A stretch of 64,000 bases of DNA from Nocardia niigatensis NBRC 100131 (GTDB lineage Bacteria > Actinomycetota > Actinomycetes > Mycobacteriales > Mycobacteriaceae): assembly GCF_000308655.1 (NCBI RefSeq), contig NZ_BAGC01000109.1, forward strand, positions 1 to 64,000, in the 5' to 3' direction. Below are positions 26,663 to 35,214 of the stretch, piece by piece; the stretch's first letter is position 1; every line of letters begins with the position of its first letter. The notes beneath the pieces are model-generated. The model was not told where the DNA came from. It was given only the letters and a program-made list of their open reading frames with translations, and made no database searches. The translations under genes were made by a program, and so were the position numbers.

Positions 26663-28213
26663 CTAGTTCTGAACCGCGGACGCAGGGTTCTTGTACAGCT
26701 TCTCCAGCTCGCGCTTGACGAGCTTCCCGGTTGCGGTGCGCGGCAACGAATCGACGAAATCCACACTCTTGGGGGCCTTGTAACGGGCCACACGGTCCCG
26801 CGCGTAATCGATGATCTCGGTGGCCATATCGCTCGTGGGCGCGACACCGGGATGCAGCTGAACGACGGCTTTGACCTGCTGGCCCATCTCGGCGTCGGGA
26901 ACTCCGATCACGGCCACGTCGAAGATGGCCGGGTGCAGGGTGAGGACGTTCTCCACTTCCTGCGGATAGATGTTCACGCCGCCGGAGATGATGACGAACG
27001 ACTTCCGGTCGGTCAGGAACAGGAACCCGTCCTCATCGACGTACCCGAGATCGCCCACGGCCGTCCACGTCGGATGTTCCGGGTGCTGTGCGGCAGCGGT
27101 CTTCTCGGGATCCTTGTGATAGGTGAACGGCAAGGTCTCGCGCTCGAAGTAGACGGTGCCGACCTCACCGGAAGGCAGCTGCTTACCGTCGTCGTCGCAG
27201 ATGTGCACCGGCCCGAGAACACTGCGGCCGACCGAACCCGGCTTCCCCTCCCAGTCGGGCGTCGTGATCACGGTCAGCCCATTGGCCTCGGTGGAGCCGT
27301 AGTACTCCACGAGAATCGGCCCCCACCAATCGATCATCGCGCGCTTGACATCCGGCGGGCACGGCGCAGCGGCGTGAATGGCGAGACGCAGACTCGAGAT
27401 GTCGTAGTGGTCGCGGACTTCAGCCGGCAACTGCAGCAGCCGCACGAACATGGTCGGAACCACCTGGGTGACCGTCACCCGATACTGCTCGATCGCCCGG
27501 AGCATCTCCTCGGCGCCGAATTTCTCCATCATCACCACGGTGCCGCCATAGGCGTGGACCGCACCACACCAACGCAACGGAGCCGCATGGTAGACCGGGG
27601 CCGGTGAGAGGTAGACATCGGACCCGTTGACGCCGAACAGCTTTCCGACCGCCATGGTCAGCGGGTCGCCAGGCTGGTCGACCGTGATCGGCAGCAGAGG
27701 CGGCTTGATGCCCTTGGGCCGGCCGGTGGTGCCGGACGAATACAACATGTCCGATCCACGAGGCTGATCGGCCAAGCGCTCGCCAGCACCCTCGAGCTCT
27801 CCGGTGTAGGAGCTGTAGCCCTCGATGTCTCCGCCGAAGACCATCCACTGCTCGACACCGGACGCCAAGTCCCGTATCCCGTCGGCGAGTTCGCCGACGG
27901 CGGCTGACGCGACAACGATCTTGGCGTCACAATCCTCGATGATGTACGCCGCTTCCGCTGGCGTCAGATGCCAGTTGATCGCGGTCACGTATAAACCGGA
28001 ACGCAGTGCCGCCCAATAGATCTCGAAACACTCGGGCGCATTGTCGGACACCAGCGCGATGACATCGCCCTGGCGCAGTCCGAAGTCGTGCAGCACACGG
28101 GCGAACCGTGCCGAATTCTCGTCCAACTCGCGATAGGTAATCGTCCGGCCGGTACCGGCCATGATCACCGCGGGTTTGTCGGGGGTGGACAGGGCGTGGA
28201 CGCCTGGAAACAT
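26663..28213 (-). CDS. Acyl-CoA synthetase (FadD family)
   Basis: 516 residues, ANL superfamily. P-loop S-S-G-T-T-G-R-P-K-G near 165, Y-Y-G-S-T-E-A adenine motif, G-D-L-G-Y hinge region and C-terminal catalytic Lys in R-T-A-T-G-K. Activates a carboxylic acid to its CoA thioester through the acyl-AMP. Lies 33 bp before the P450 and 41 bp after the SCP2 gene, all in one direction, so it should act on the acid formed by the P450/ALDH pair. Confidence 0.92.
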   Translation of the reverse strand: MFPGVHALSTPDKPAVIMAGTGRTITYRELDENSARFARVLHDFGLRQGDVIALVSDNAPECFEIYWAALRSGLYVTAINWHLTPAEAAYIIEDCDAKIVVASAAVGELADGIRDLASGVEQWMVFGGDIEGYSSYTGELEGAGERLADQPRGSDMLYSSGTTGRPKGIKPPLLPITVDQPGDPLTMAVGKLFGVNGSDVYLSPAPVYHAAPLRWCGAVHAYGGTVVMMEKFGAEEMLRAIEQYRVTVTQVVPTMFVRLLQLPAEVRDHYDISSLRLAIHAAAPCPPDVKRAMIDWWGPILVEYYGSTEANGLTVITTPDWEGKPGSVGRSVLGPVHICDDDGKQLPSGEVGTVYFERETLPFTYHKDPEKTAAAQHPEHPTWTAVGDLGYVDEDGFLFLTDRKSFVIISGGVNIYPQEVENVLTLHPAIFDVAVIGVPDAEMGQQVKAVVQLHPGVAPTSDMATEIIDYARDRVARYKAPKSVDFVDSLPRTATGKLVKRELEKLYKNPASAVQN

Positions 28214-28254
28214 TGTGCGGTACCTCTCCGCTCGATCTGTTGCGCTCTGCCGGA

Positions 28255-28659
28255 TCAGACCAGAAGGTCCGCGCGACCGTCCTGCTTCAGGCTTTCGATG
28301 TAGACCGGGTAGAGCTTGCTGCCCAACGGAGCCAGCTTGAGCATGCTGGCGACATTCCCCCCGATCTTGATCTTGCCCTTCGCCATCGCGAGCGGCAGAT
28401 TGACCTTTCCTTGCCAGTAAGCGTTGCCCGTGTCGGCAGTCATTCGCATGGTCGCCGTCGTCTTGCCGAAATGCTCCTGACCCAGCTCGACCGCGCCCGC
28501 GGGTGCGTCGATGACCAGGAAGGTTTCCGGATCCGAGAACTCGAAGCCGAGAACGACACCCGTCGCCGCCAGCTTCGGGCCGATCTCCGGATCGGCGAAT
28601 GCAGACTCGAAGATGCCGCCGATGTACTTGCGCACCTCGCCCGCGTCCTTGAAGGCCAT
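28255..28659 (-). CDS. SCP2 sterol-binding domain protein
   Basis: 134 residues from the ATG at 28659 (GAGAGGAAG upstream). The single SCP2-like domain shows the pattern V-L-G-F-E-F...T-F-L-V-I-D and M-A-K-G-K-I-K-I-G-G-N near the C-terminus. SCP2 domains hold lipids or acyl-CoAs in a hydrophobic tunnel and may shuttle substrate to partner enzymes. First gene of the operon that continues with acyl-CoA synthetase, P450 and aldehyde dehydrogenase. An operator-like site lies 43 bp upstream. Confidence 0.88.
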   Translation of the reverse strand: MAFKDAGEVRKYIGGIFESAFADPEIGPKLAATGVVLGFEFSDPETFLVIDAPAGAVELGQEHFGKTTATMRMTADTGNAYWQGKVNLPLAMAKGKIKIGGNVASMLKLAPLGSKLYPVYIESLKQDGRADLLV

Positions 28660-28701
28660 GTCGCTTCCTCTCCCACGGGGCAGCACCCCTGCGTTCTAGA
28701 A

Positions 28702-28717
28702 TATATCTTTGATTAAA
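28702..28717 (-). promoter_or_regulatory. Candidate operator before the SCP2-FadD-P450-ALDH operon
   Basis: Minus-strand reading TTTAATCAAAGATATA, 12 of 16 matches to the consensus, 43 bp upstream of the SCP2 start. Confidence 0.45.
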
Positions 28718-28819
28718 TTTCGTTCCGAGACTTCACCGGAAACCTTCAGATCAGGATTCCGGGCGACGTCCGTCGGGTGAGCCTTGTGGTGTGCCTCACA
28801 AGCGATGCGAGTATCGTAA

Positions 28820-28837
28820 GCATAAGTCGACTTATGC
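28820..28837. promoter_or_regulatory. Perfect 18-bp palindrome GCATAAGTCGACTTATGC
   Basis: The 9-base arms are exact complements. It lies 67 bp upstream of the TetR gene at 28905 in a divergent promoter region, and its core recurs with one mismatch at 11173-11186 before the mce operon. Good candidate for the binding site of that TetR protein. Confidence 0.65.
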
Positions 28838-28904
28838 ACAAGACCCGCGGGAAACTTCGAGCCAACATCGGTCAACGCCAACCTGACACCCAAGACGGAG
28901 ATCA

Positions 28905-29465
28905 ATGGCCATCAAGCAGGACTACTTCGACACCGCGCTCGAGCTGCTGTCAGAGCAGGGTTACAGCGCACTGAAGCAGGCGACGCTGTGCAAGCGTCTG
29001 CGGGTGACGACAGGATCCTTCTATCACTACTTCGAGAACTGGCACGATTTCACCTCGCAATTGCTCGAGCACTGGCAGGCGGAGCGGACGACGCAGTTGG
29101 TCGAAGCGGCGCAGCAACACCGAGATCCACTCGCCCAACTGGACGCCCTGCTGCGGTTCGCACTCGCTCTCCCCCATCGCGCCGAAGCGGCGATCCGGGT
29201 CTGGAGCAAGGTCGACCCCGAGGTCCGTTCGATTCAGGACGCCGTCGACGCCCAGCGTCTGGAAGTGGTCGCGCATGCTGCCCGAGCGATTCTCGACGAC
29301 GAGGAGGAGGCCCTCCACCATGCCCGCTGGGGCCTCTACCTCCTGGCCGGCTATCAGGAGCTGGACTCCGGCGAGAACCCGGAGGCACTCGAATGGGTCC
29401 TGAGCCGGCTACTGCAAGAGCTCCGGGACAGGTCAGTCGAAAAGCGCCACGTAGCGCCAATCTAG
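28905..29465 (+). CDS. TetR-family transcriptional regulator
   Basis: 186 residues. Compact N-terminal helix-turn-helix with T-G-S-F-Y-H-Y-F at about 43-50; the ligand domain is not similar by eye to the other TetR proteins here. GGAG precedes the ATG. A perfect palindrome lies 67 bp upstream, which suggests autoregulation. Its 3' end overlaps the convergent MaoC-like gene by 33 bp. Confidence 0.9.
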   Translation: MAIKQDYFDTALELLSEQGYSALKQATLCKRLRVTTGSFYHYFENWHDFTSQLLEHWQAERTTQLVEAAQQHRDPLAQLDALLRFALALPHRAEAAIRVWSKVDPEVRSIQDAVDAQRLEVVAHAARAILDDEEEALHHARWGLYLLAGYQELDSGENPEALEWVLSRLLQELRDRSVEKRHVAPI

Positions 29466-30416
29466 AACCGGCCGTTCATGATTGACGGTTTGGCCACCAG
29501 CGAACACCTGCGACCGGAGGTGAACCAGGCGACCTCCGGTATCGAGCGGGACAACCTCTTCGACAGTGATCACACTGCGTAGCGTGTCGCCTTCGTGCAC
29601 CGGCCCGACGTGGTCGCACCCGTGCCAGCCGACGACCGTCGCCAGATTGGGGAATGCCCGGGATGCCTGGGACAACGCGATGCCGATGGTGTGGCCGCCG
29701 TAGACCAATCGACGACCACCGGCAGCGTCTGCGTCGTGGTGCACTCTGGCGATATTGAGGGTGATCCGGGCCAGTTGCGGAGCCGCGTCGACCACGTCGC
29801 CACCAATCACCTCCACCCGCTGACCGGCTTCCGGAACAGGGCCGCGGGTGCCGCCCCCGGCCAGTGCCGCGACATCCCAATCCCGCACCGCCGCATTCCA
29901 ATTCAGATCCGCGTCCGCACCGATGCCGTCCAGGTCATCGGCGCGGCCGGTATCGCGATCCATACGCAGCGGCAGCATGGCGCAGCGCCAGAAATCGAGT
30001 ACGTCCCGACCGTGCTGATCGACGGTCCGAATGCGCAGGGCGACCAGTCCGGTCGAATCCCGATCAGGACGACGCCGGTTCTGCCGCAGCCCTTCGACCG
30101 TCGTCGTGGTGGTCAATGTGTCGCCTAGATGGGGCATCCTCCGGAAAACCAGCCCCCGGTAGAACAGATTGGCCTTCACGTGATGGGTGACCACTGTGGA
30201 TTGACCGATGGCGATGTCCCATACCAGCGCCGGATGCGCCAGACCGGCCCGACCGGTAACTGCCGCGGACAGGCCATGATCGAGCGGAAGCCGGAGACGA
30301 TCACCGACTATCGATTGATGCACGGCTGCAAGGCCATCGGACAGGGTGACCGACGGCGCGCCGTCGAATACCTGACCCGGCTCGAGTTCTTCGAAGTACG
30401 GCCCTTCGGCATTCAC
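29433..30416 (-). CDS. MaoC-like double-hotdog dehydratase/hydratase
   Basis: 327 residues, starting at a GTG that overlaps the stop of the upstream CitE-like gene by 4 bp. Two hotdog-like halves; the second has R-V-H-H-D-A-D-A-A-G-G-R-R-L-V-Y-G-G-H, with Asp and His in the arrangement of a hydratase site. Size and layout resemble mesaconyl- or itaconyl-CoA hydratases. Pairing with a CitE-like lyase supports hydration of an unsaturated branched acyl-CoA followed by lyase cleavage (inference). Confidence 0.8.
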   Translation of the reverse strand: MNAEGPYFEELEPGQVFDGAPSVTLSDGLAAVHQSIVGDRLRLPLDHGLSAAVTGRAGLAHPALVWDIAIGQSTVVTHHVKANLFYRGLVFRRMPHLGDTLTTTTTVEGLRQNRRRPDRDSTGLVALRIRTVDQHGRDVLDFWRCAMLPLRMDRDTGRADDLDGIGADADLNWNAAVRDWDVAALAGGGTRGPVPEAGQRVEVIGGDVVDAAPQLARITLNIARVHHDADAAGGRRLVYGGHTIGIALSQASRAFPNLATVVGWHGCDHVGPVHEGDTLRSVITVEEVVPLDTGGRLVHLRSQVFAGGQTVNHERPVLDWRYVALFD

Positions 30417-31294
30417 AGTGAAACTCCGCTCTTCAGCAATGTGCGGCGTGCAGCGACCGCGATCGCTTCGTCGATCATCTGACCATCGAGTTCCACCGCG
30501 CCTCGACCACCCTCATGGGCAGCGGCCAGCGCATCCACCACTGCGCGCGCGTACCGCACCTGTTCGCTCGACGGCTCGAACGCGAGGTTTATCGTCTCAA
30601 TCTGCCGAGGATGAATCGCCCACTTGGCGTCGAACCCGATCCGCGCCGCGTGGCCTACCGCAGCCCCGAATGCGTCATCGACTCCCACCCCCAGATGCGG
30701 ACCATCGACCACATCCAGACGATTGGTGCGCGCAGCGGCAATCACCCTGTCCTGCACCGCGATCCAGAGCGCGGGTTCCAGGCCGGCCGTCCTGCCCAGC
30801 GATGCCGCGAGATCCGCGTACCCGGTGATCAATGTAGAGAGCCGTGATGTCGCCGAAGCGATCTGCTCGATCCGGCTCAACCCGTCGGCGGTTTCGATCA
30901 GCGCTTCTACCGCGATCCGTTGAGCGTGGCCTGCTCCGGCCTCGACACCGTCGAGCAGACGATCGGCGAACTCGAGATCCCCCACCGACTCGACTTTGGG
31001 AAGAACGATGGAACTCGCAGGCACCCCCAGCCGCACTACCGCGTTGATATCCGAGTGGCACCAGGGTGTTCGGGGCGCGTTGACTCGCACCGTGATCGCA
31101 GGCAGCTCATCGGCGATCTCACTCCAGGCGATCGCACCGAGCAGCGCCCGCGCACGGTCCTTGTCCGCGGGCGGCACCGCGTCCTCGAGATCGATGACCA
31201 CCTGATCCGCGCCGGCTGTCAACGCCTTGCGGATCTTGTACTCGTCGCCACCCGGCACACAGAGGACCGACCTCCGCCGTGGACGTCCCGTCAT
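30413..31294 (-). CDS. HpcH/HpaI (CitE-like) CoA-ester lyase
   Basis: 293 residues from the ATG at 31294 with AAGGTGG upstream; an ATG at 31312 would add six residues. TIM-barrel CitE features: S-V-L-C-V-P-G near the start, D-L-E-D-A-V with metal-binding acid, R-V-N, E-A-L-I-E-T with a further ligand Glu, and W-A-I-H-P-R-Q-I near the C-terminus. CitE-like proteins cleave malyl-, methylmalyl- or citramalyl-CoA. The adjoining MaoC-like gene and divergent acyl-CoA dehydrogenase recall the citE-maoC-fadE grouping known in mycobacteria. Confidence 0.87.
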   Translation of the reverse strand: MTGRPRRRSVLCVPGGDEYKIRKALTAGADQVVIDLEDAVPPADKDRARALLGAIAWSEIADELPAITVRVNAPRTPWCHSDINAVVRLGVPASSIVLPKVESVGDLEFADRLLDGVEAGAGHAQRIAVEALIETADGLSRIEQIASATSRLSTLITGYADLAASLGRTAGLEPALWIAVQDRVIAAARTNRLDVVDGPHLGVGVDDAFGAAVGHAARIGFDAKWAIHPRQIETINLAFEPSSEQVRYARAVVDALAAAHEGGRGAVELDGQMIDEAIAVAARRTLLKSGVSL

Positions 31295-31316
31295 CAAGCA
31301 CCCACCTTTCATAGTT

Positions 31317-31332
31317 TTTAATCTATGTTAAA
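31317..31332 (+). promoter_or_regulatory. Candidate operator TTTAATCTATGTTAAA (best copy)
   Basis: Reference copy of the recurring 16-mer, located between the divergent CitE-like gene (23 bp from its start) and the acyl-CoA dehydrogenase (40 bp from its start). One regulator could silence both promoters. Confidence 0.6.
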
Positions 31333-31371
31333 GTATATCGATAGTTGTCCAAGCCCAACGAGGAGTCAACG

Positions 31372-32529
31372 GTGAGCGAGCTGTCCGCCGAGGAACAGCA
31401 GGTAGTGGCGACGGTGCGCGAATGGGTCGACCGCGAGGTCCGACCCGTCGCTCGCGACCTCGAGCACGCCAACGAGTACCCGGAAAAACTGATCGAGCAG
31501 ATGAAACAGCTCGGTATCTATGGGCTGGCCATCCCGGAGCCCTACGGCGAAGCACCGGTCTCGATGCCGTGCTACGTGGGTGTGACCGAGGAGCTCGCCC
31601 GCGGCTGGATGAGCCTGGCCGGCGCGATGGGCGGCCACACCGTCGTATCCAAGCTGATCCTCACCTTCGGCACCGAGGAACAGAAGCAGCGCTACCTGCC
31701 GAAGATGGCCACCGGCGAGATCCGGGCGACCATGGCCCTCACCGAGCCCGGCGGCGGCTCCGACCTGCAGGCCATGACCACCGTCGCCAGGCGAGACGCC
31801 GACGGCTACACCGTCAACGGCGCGAAGACCTGGATCAGCAACGCCCGCAGATCGCAGTTGATCGCACTGCTGTGCAAGACGGATCCGGCCGCCGAACCCC
31901 GCCACCGCGGCATCAGCATCCTGCTCGTCGAACACGGCCCCGGCCTGACGGTTTCGCGCGATCTCCCCAAGCTCGGGTACAAGGACGTCGAGAGTTGCGA
32001 ACTGCTCCTCGATGGCTACCGTGCGCCCGCGGACGCGGTACTCGGCGGGGTCGAAGGCAAGGGCTTCTCGCAGATGATGAAGGGCTTGGAAACCGGTCGC
32101 ATCCAGGTGGCCTCGCGCGCCCTGGGTGTCGCCCAGGCCGCTTTCGACGACGCCTTCGCCTACGCCCAGCAGCGCGAGAGTTTCGGCGTGCCGATCTGGC
32201 AGCACCAGGCCATCGGCACCTACCTGGCCGAGATGGCCACCAAGCTCACCGCCGCGCGGCAGCTGGTCCTGCACGCCGCCCGCAAGTTCGACGCGGGCGA
32301 ACGCTGTGACATGGAAGCAGGCATGGCCAAGTACTACGCCTCCGAAGTCGCCATGGAGATCGCGCTCAACGCGGTACGCATCCACGGTGGCTACGGCTAT
32401 TCGACCGAATACGACGTCGAACGGTATTTCCGCGACGCTCCCCTCATGATCGTGGGCGAGGGCACGAATGAGATCCAGCGCAATGTCATTACGTCGCAAC
32501 TCATTGCCCGCGGCGGCCTGACCCACTGA
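31372..32529 (+). CDS. Acyl-CoA dehydrogenase
   Basis: 385 residues from a GTG at 31372 with GAGGAG six bases upstream; an in-frame TTG at 31345 lacks support. FAD/acyl signature A-L-T-E-P-G-G-G-S-D, W-I-S-N-A, and C-terminal G-E-G-T-N-E-I-Q with the usual catalytic Glu. Oxidises an acyl-CoA to enoyl-CoA. Monocistronic by layout: divergent from the CitE/MaoC pair and followed by a 21-bp hairpin. Confidence 0.92.
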   Translation: MSELSAEEQQVVATVREWVDREVRPVARDLEHANEYPEKLIEQMKQLGIYGLAIPEPYGEAPVSMPCYVGVTEELARGWMSLAGAMGGHTVVSKLILTFGTEEQKQRYLPKMATGEIRATMALTEPGGGSDLQAMTTVARRDADGYTVNGAKTWISNARRSQLIALLCKTDPAAEPRHRGISILLVEHGPGLTVSRDLPKLGYKDVESCELLLDGYRAPADAVLGGVEGKGFSQMMKGLETGRIQVASRALGVAQAAFDDAFAYAQQRESFGVPIWQHQAIGTYLAEMATKLTAARQLVLHAARKFDAGERCDMEAGMAKYYASEVAMEIALNAVRIHGGYGYSTEYDVERYFRDAPLMIVGEGTNEIQRNVITSQLIARGGLTH

Positions 32530-32543
32530 GGCCGCGTGAACCG

Positions 32544-32587
32544 GAACGGCCGGTGCTTGCGATCCTGATCGCAAGCACCGGCCGTTC
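32544..32587. terminator. Very long perfect hairpin, bidirectional terminator
   Basis: The 21-bp arms are perfect complements with only two bases between them, in the 81-bp gap between the convergent acyl-CoA dehydrogenase and acyltransferase genes. Confidence 0.8.
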
Positions 32588-32610
32588 TCATTGTGGTTCA
32601 CCCGGGTCGA

Positions 32611-34062
32611 CTACGCCGAAGTCTCTTGTGGTGCAACAGATTCGGGCAACTGCTCGATGCCGAGCGCCGCTTCGATCTCTTCCAGCGCCTCGCCGGTGTA
32701 CACCGCCAGCCGCTGCACGTGCGGTACGGACTTGCTGCATGCGGTGAAACTGATGACGGCCTTGCCGGCGTAACTCGACATCGTCACATTCAGCGCTTGG
32801 CCGTGAAAGAGCACCGATGGACCGTAGATTTCTTCCACCTGGGCGCCGTTGAAGTACAGCGGCTCGACAGGTCCGGGCACATTCGAGATGACCAGGTTGG
32901 CGGGCGGGCGGCCGATCCCGCCGAGGCCGGCGATCAGCAGCGCCATCTGCGGCCCCATCAGCAGCAGCGTGAACGGCGTGACCGCGGACGGCGGCAGCGT
33001 CTGATGGAAACCCTTGGCGGCGATGGTGGATCGATGCACCGCCTGCAGGCGGACGACCGGATCGCTGATGTCGGTGCGCAACCGAGCGAAAATGAAGGCC
33101 AGTGCGTTCCCCGTGGTCGCCGCATTCAGCTCGCGCATGTTCACCGGAATCTGGCCGACGATCGGACCGTCTGGCACCGCATCCAATTCCCACAGGTATC
33201 GCTGCAACGCGCCGCCGAACGCCGTCAAGAAAACGTCGTTCACGGTGACATTCGCGGTCTTCGCGACGCGCTTGAAGCGCGCCAGATCGTAATGCTGCGT
33301 GGCGAATCTGCGCTGATCGCAGATTCGATGATTGAACAGTGCCGTTGCCGCCTGAAACGGCCGAGTCAGATCGCCGGTGCGATCCGCACGGACCGCGAGC
33401 GCCATATCCACCAGCGCCCGCCCCGCCACCGCAACGGAGCCGATTGCGCGACCGAATCTTTCGACAGCACCGAACCTGCCCCACGCCGACACCGTGCTCG
33501 CGGCCGTTTGGGTGGCGATGGGCCGCCGCGAGGGACCATTGCCCCGGATACCCGCACTCCACGGCGGCAACAAGTCACGAGCGTCGGGGTCGGTCGAGAA
33601 GATCCGGCCTATGAGCCGGGCGGTCGCGACACCGTCCAACTGTCCATGGTGAAACTTGAGGTAGACCGCGAAGCGGCCGTGTTCGAGCCCTTCGATGACA
33701 TGGCATTCCCACAGCGGCCGACGGCGGTCCAACGGAAGCGAATGCAGATGGGAGACGAGCACTCCCAGCTCCCGTTGACCGCCCGGAGCGGGCAATGCGA
33801 TGTGCCGCAGGTGGTAGTCCAGGTCGATAGCCTGGTCAGGAACCGTTTCCCAGCACGGGATCGGCTTCTTGCGCAACACGGTATTGAATGGTGGGGCGAA
33901 GGCTTCACTCGCGCGCCACTGCGCGACCAGGTCTCCCACATAGGTGGCCGGTGCCCCCGCCGGCGGTGAAAGGATGATCAGCGGACCGAAATGCGCAGGC
34001 GCATCGCCCCTTTCCACGAAGAACCATGCGGCATCAAAAAGGTTCAGGAAGGTTTTCGTCAT
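32611..34062 (-). CDS. Wax ester synthase/diacylglycerol acyltransferase (WS/DGAT)
   Basis: 483 residues. The catalytic H-H-G-Q-L-D-G (HHxxxDG, residues 138-144) is intact, and the second-half motif region P-P-A-N-L-V-I-S-N-V-P-G-P is present. Transfers an acyl group from CoA to diacylglycerol or a long-chain alcohol, storing lipid as triacylglycerol or wax. Here it may bank acyl-CoA taken from the imported lipid. A possible operator lies 97 bp upstream. Confidence 0.92.
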   Translation of the reverse strand: MTKTFLNLFDAAWFFVERGDAPAHFGPLIILSPPAGAPATYVGDLVAQWRASEAFAPPFNTVLRKKPIPCWETVPDQAIDLDYHLRHIALPAPGGQRELGVLVSHLHSLPLDRRRPLWECHVIEGLEHGRFAVYLKFHHGQLDGVATARLIGRIFSTDPDARDLLPPWSAGIRGNGPSRRPIATQTAASTVSAWGRFGAVERFGRAIGSVAVAGRALVDMALAVRADRTGDLTRPFQAATALFNHRICDQRRFATQHYDLARFKRVAKTANVTVNDVFLTAFGGALQRYLWELDAVPDGPIVGQIPVNMRELNAATTGNALAFIFARLRTDISDPVVRLQAVHRSTIAAKGFHQTLPPSAVTPFTLLLMGPQMALLIAGLGGIGRPPANLVISNVPGPVEPLYFNGAQVEEIYGPSVLFHGQALNVTMSSYAGKAVISFTACSKSVPHVQRLAVYTGEALEEIEAALGIEQLPESVAPQETSA

Positions 34063-34158
34063 CTACCTGTTCTCACTTGACTGGAACGGATGGATGGCGT
34101 TCGTCATTGAATGCCCTTGCTGTGAAACCGTGGACCCGACCCCCAATCCCCCAGCAAA

Positions 34159-34174
34159 TCTAATGTACTTTAGA
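34159..34174. promoter_or_regulatory. AT-rich near-palindrome TCTAATGTACTTTAGA
   Basis: Arms TCTAA/TTAGA are complementary; 10 of 16 matches to the consensus on the minus strand. It lies in the 260-bp gap 34063-34322, upstream of the WS/DGAT gene. The rest of the gap holds only the terminator at 34267-34297. Confidence 0.3.
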
Positions 34175-34266
34175 ATCTTGGCTCACATACAGTAATCGCG
34201 CGACATGTGGCGCTCTACACAGCGGCCCGGCCGATCAGGCAGCACCCGCGTGCGGGTACGCACGAA

Positions 34267-34297
34267 AAAGGGGTGGCCCCAACGGGACCACCCCTTT
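34267..34297 (-). terminator. Rho-independent terminator of the SDR operon
   Basis: The stem AAAGGGGTGG and complement continues past one mismatch with three more pairs around a 3-base loop. On the minus strand it is followed by a T-run. It lies 26 bp after the SDR stop. Confidence 0.8.
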
Positions 34298-34322
34298 CAC
34301 CGCGGACCGACCGCGACCACGC

Positions 34323-35207
34323 TCAGCTCCGCGATCGGCGTGCCGAGGACGATTTCGGCGCCTCCGGAGCACCGCTGATCCGTGCGTCATAGCCACTTCG
34401 CGCCGACTTGTCGAAGGCGAGGAAAGTGGTGTCCGCGTCGAGCAGGTGGTTCATGACATCCCGGATCCTGCGGCCGAACACCGGCTGCAGCCGGGCGATC
34501 GGTCCGAGGATCCCCGGCAGATAGACGTCCGGCTTGCGCGCCGCGATCGCTCCGACGATGCCTTCGGCGACCTCCTCGGGCTCGAGGTTGCGAACGAACT
34601 TCGTACCCCGTGTGCCCGCGATCAACTCGGTGTTCGTGAAAGAAGGCAGAACACAGGTGAACGACACACCGGACTTCGCGAATTCGACCCGTGCGGTCTC
34701 GGTCATCGAGATCACCGCCGCCTTGCTGGCGCCGTAACTCAGACCTCCCGGAATCGGCGCGGTGCCCGCCATGGAGGAAACATTGACGATATGACCCGAG
34801 CCGCGCGCGATCATGCCGGGCAGCGCCGCCCGCATCCCGATCATGGGCCCCGCCACGTTGATGTCCAGCACTCGCTTGGACAGCGAGGTCGACTCTTCGA
34901 GGAAGGGGCCGATAGGCATGATGCCGGCGTTGTTGATCAGGATGTCGAGCGGACCGAAGCGCTCCTCGGCCTTCGCGAGAAAGGCGACGAACGACTGCTC
35001 GTCGGTGATGTCGACCCGGACGGGTTCGACGTCCGGCCCGATCTCGGCGGCGGCCTTCACGACGGCGTCACCGTCGATGTCACCGATTACCACCTTGGCG
35101 CCACGGCGGTGCAGCGCCTTCGCAGTAGCCAAGCCGATGCCGCGCGCCGCGCCGGTGATGGCGACGACGCGACCTTCGATCCGACGAGTCAATTGCGATT
35201 CGTTCAT
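34323..35207 (-). CDS. Short-chain dehydrogenase/reductase
   Basis: 294 residues, classical SDR. T-G-A-A-R-G-I-G (18-25) for cofactor, N-N-A-G-I, catalytic Ser in S-S-M-A-G and Y-G-A-S-K near 160. A longer than usual C-terminal extension (about 40 residues, ending in a Ser/Lys-rich tail) recalls the SadH-like SDRs of mycobacteria. Substrate probably a long-chain or steroid alcohol/ketone, not certain. Preceded by AGGTAGG and separated by 7 bp from the small gene upstream. Confidence 0.9.
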   Translation of the reverse strand: MNESQLTRRIEGRVVAITGAARGIGLATAKALHRRGAKVVIGDIDGDAVVKAAAEIGPDVEPVRVDITDEQSFVAFLAKAEERFGPLDILINNAGIMPIGPFLEESTSLSKRVLDINVAGPMIGMRAALPGMIARGSGHIVNVSSMAGTAPIPGGLSYGASKAAVISMTETARVEFAKSGVSFTCVLPSFTNTELIAGTRGTKFVRNLEPEEVAEGIVGAIAARKPDVYLPGILGPIARLQPVFGRRIRDVMNHLLDADTTFLAFDKSARSGYDARISGAPEAPKSSSARRSRS

Positions 35208-35214
35208 TCCCTAC

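Noticed and set aside
11173..28837. KstR2-type operator (AnCAAGnnCTTGnT)
   Set aside because: The palindrome ATAAGTCGACTTAT has AAG/CTT halves but lacks the CAAG-CTTG core, so it is treated as a different site.
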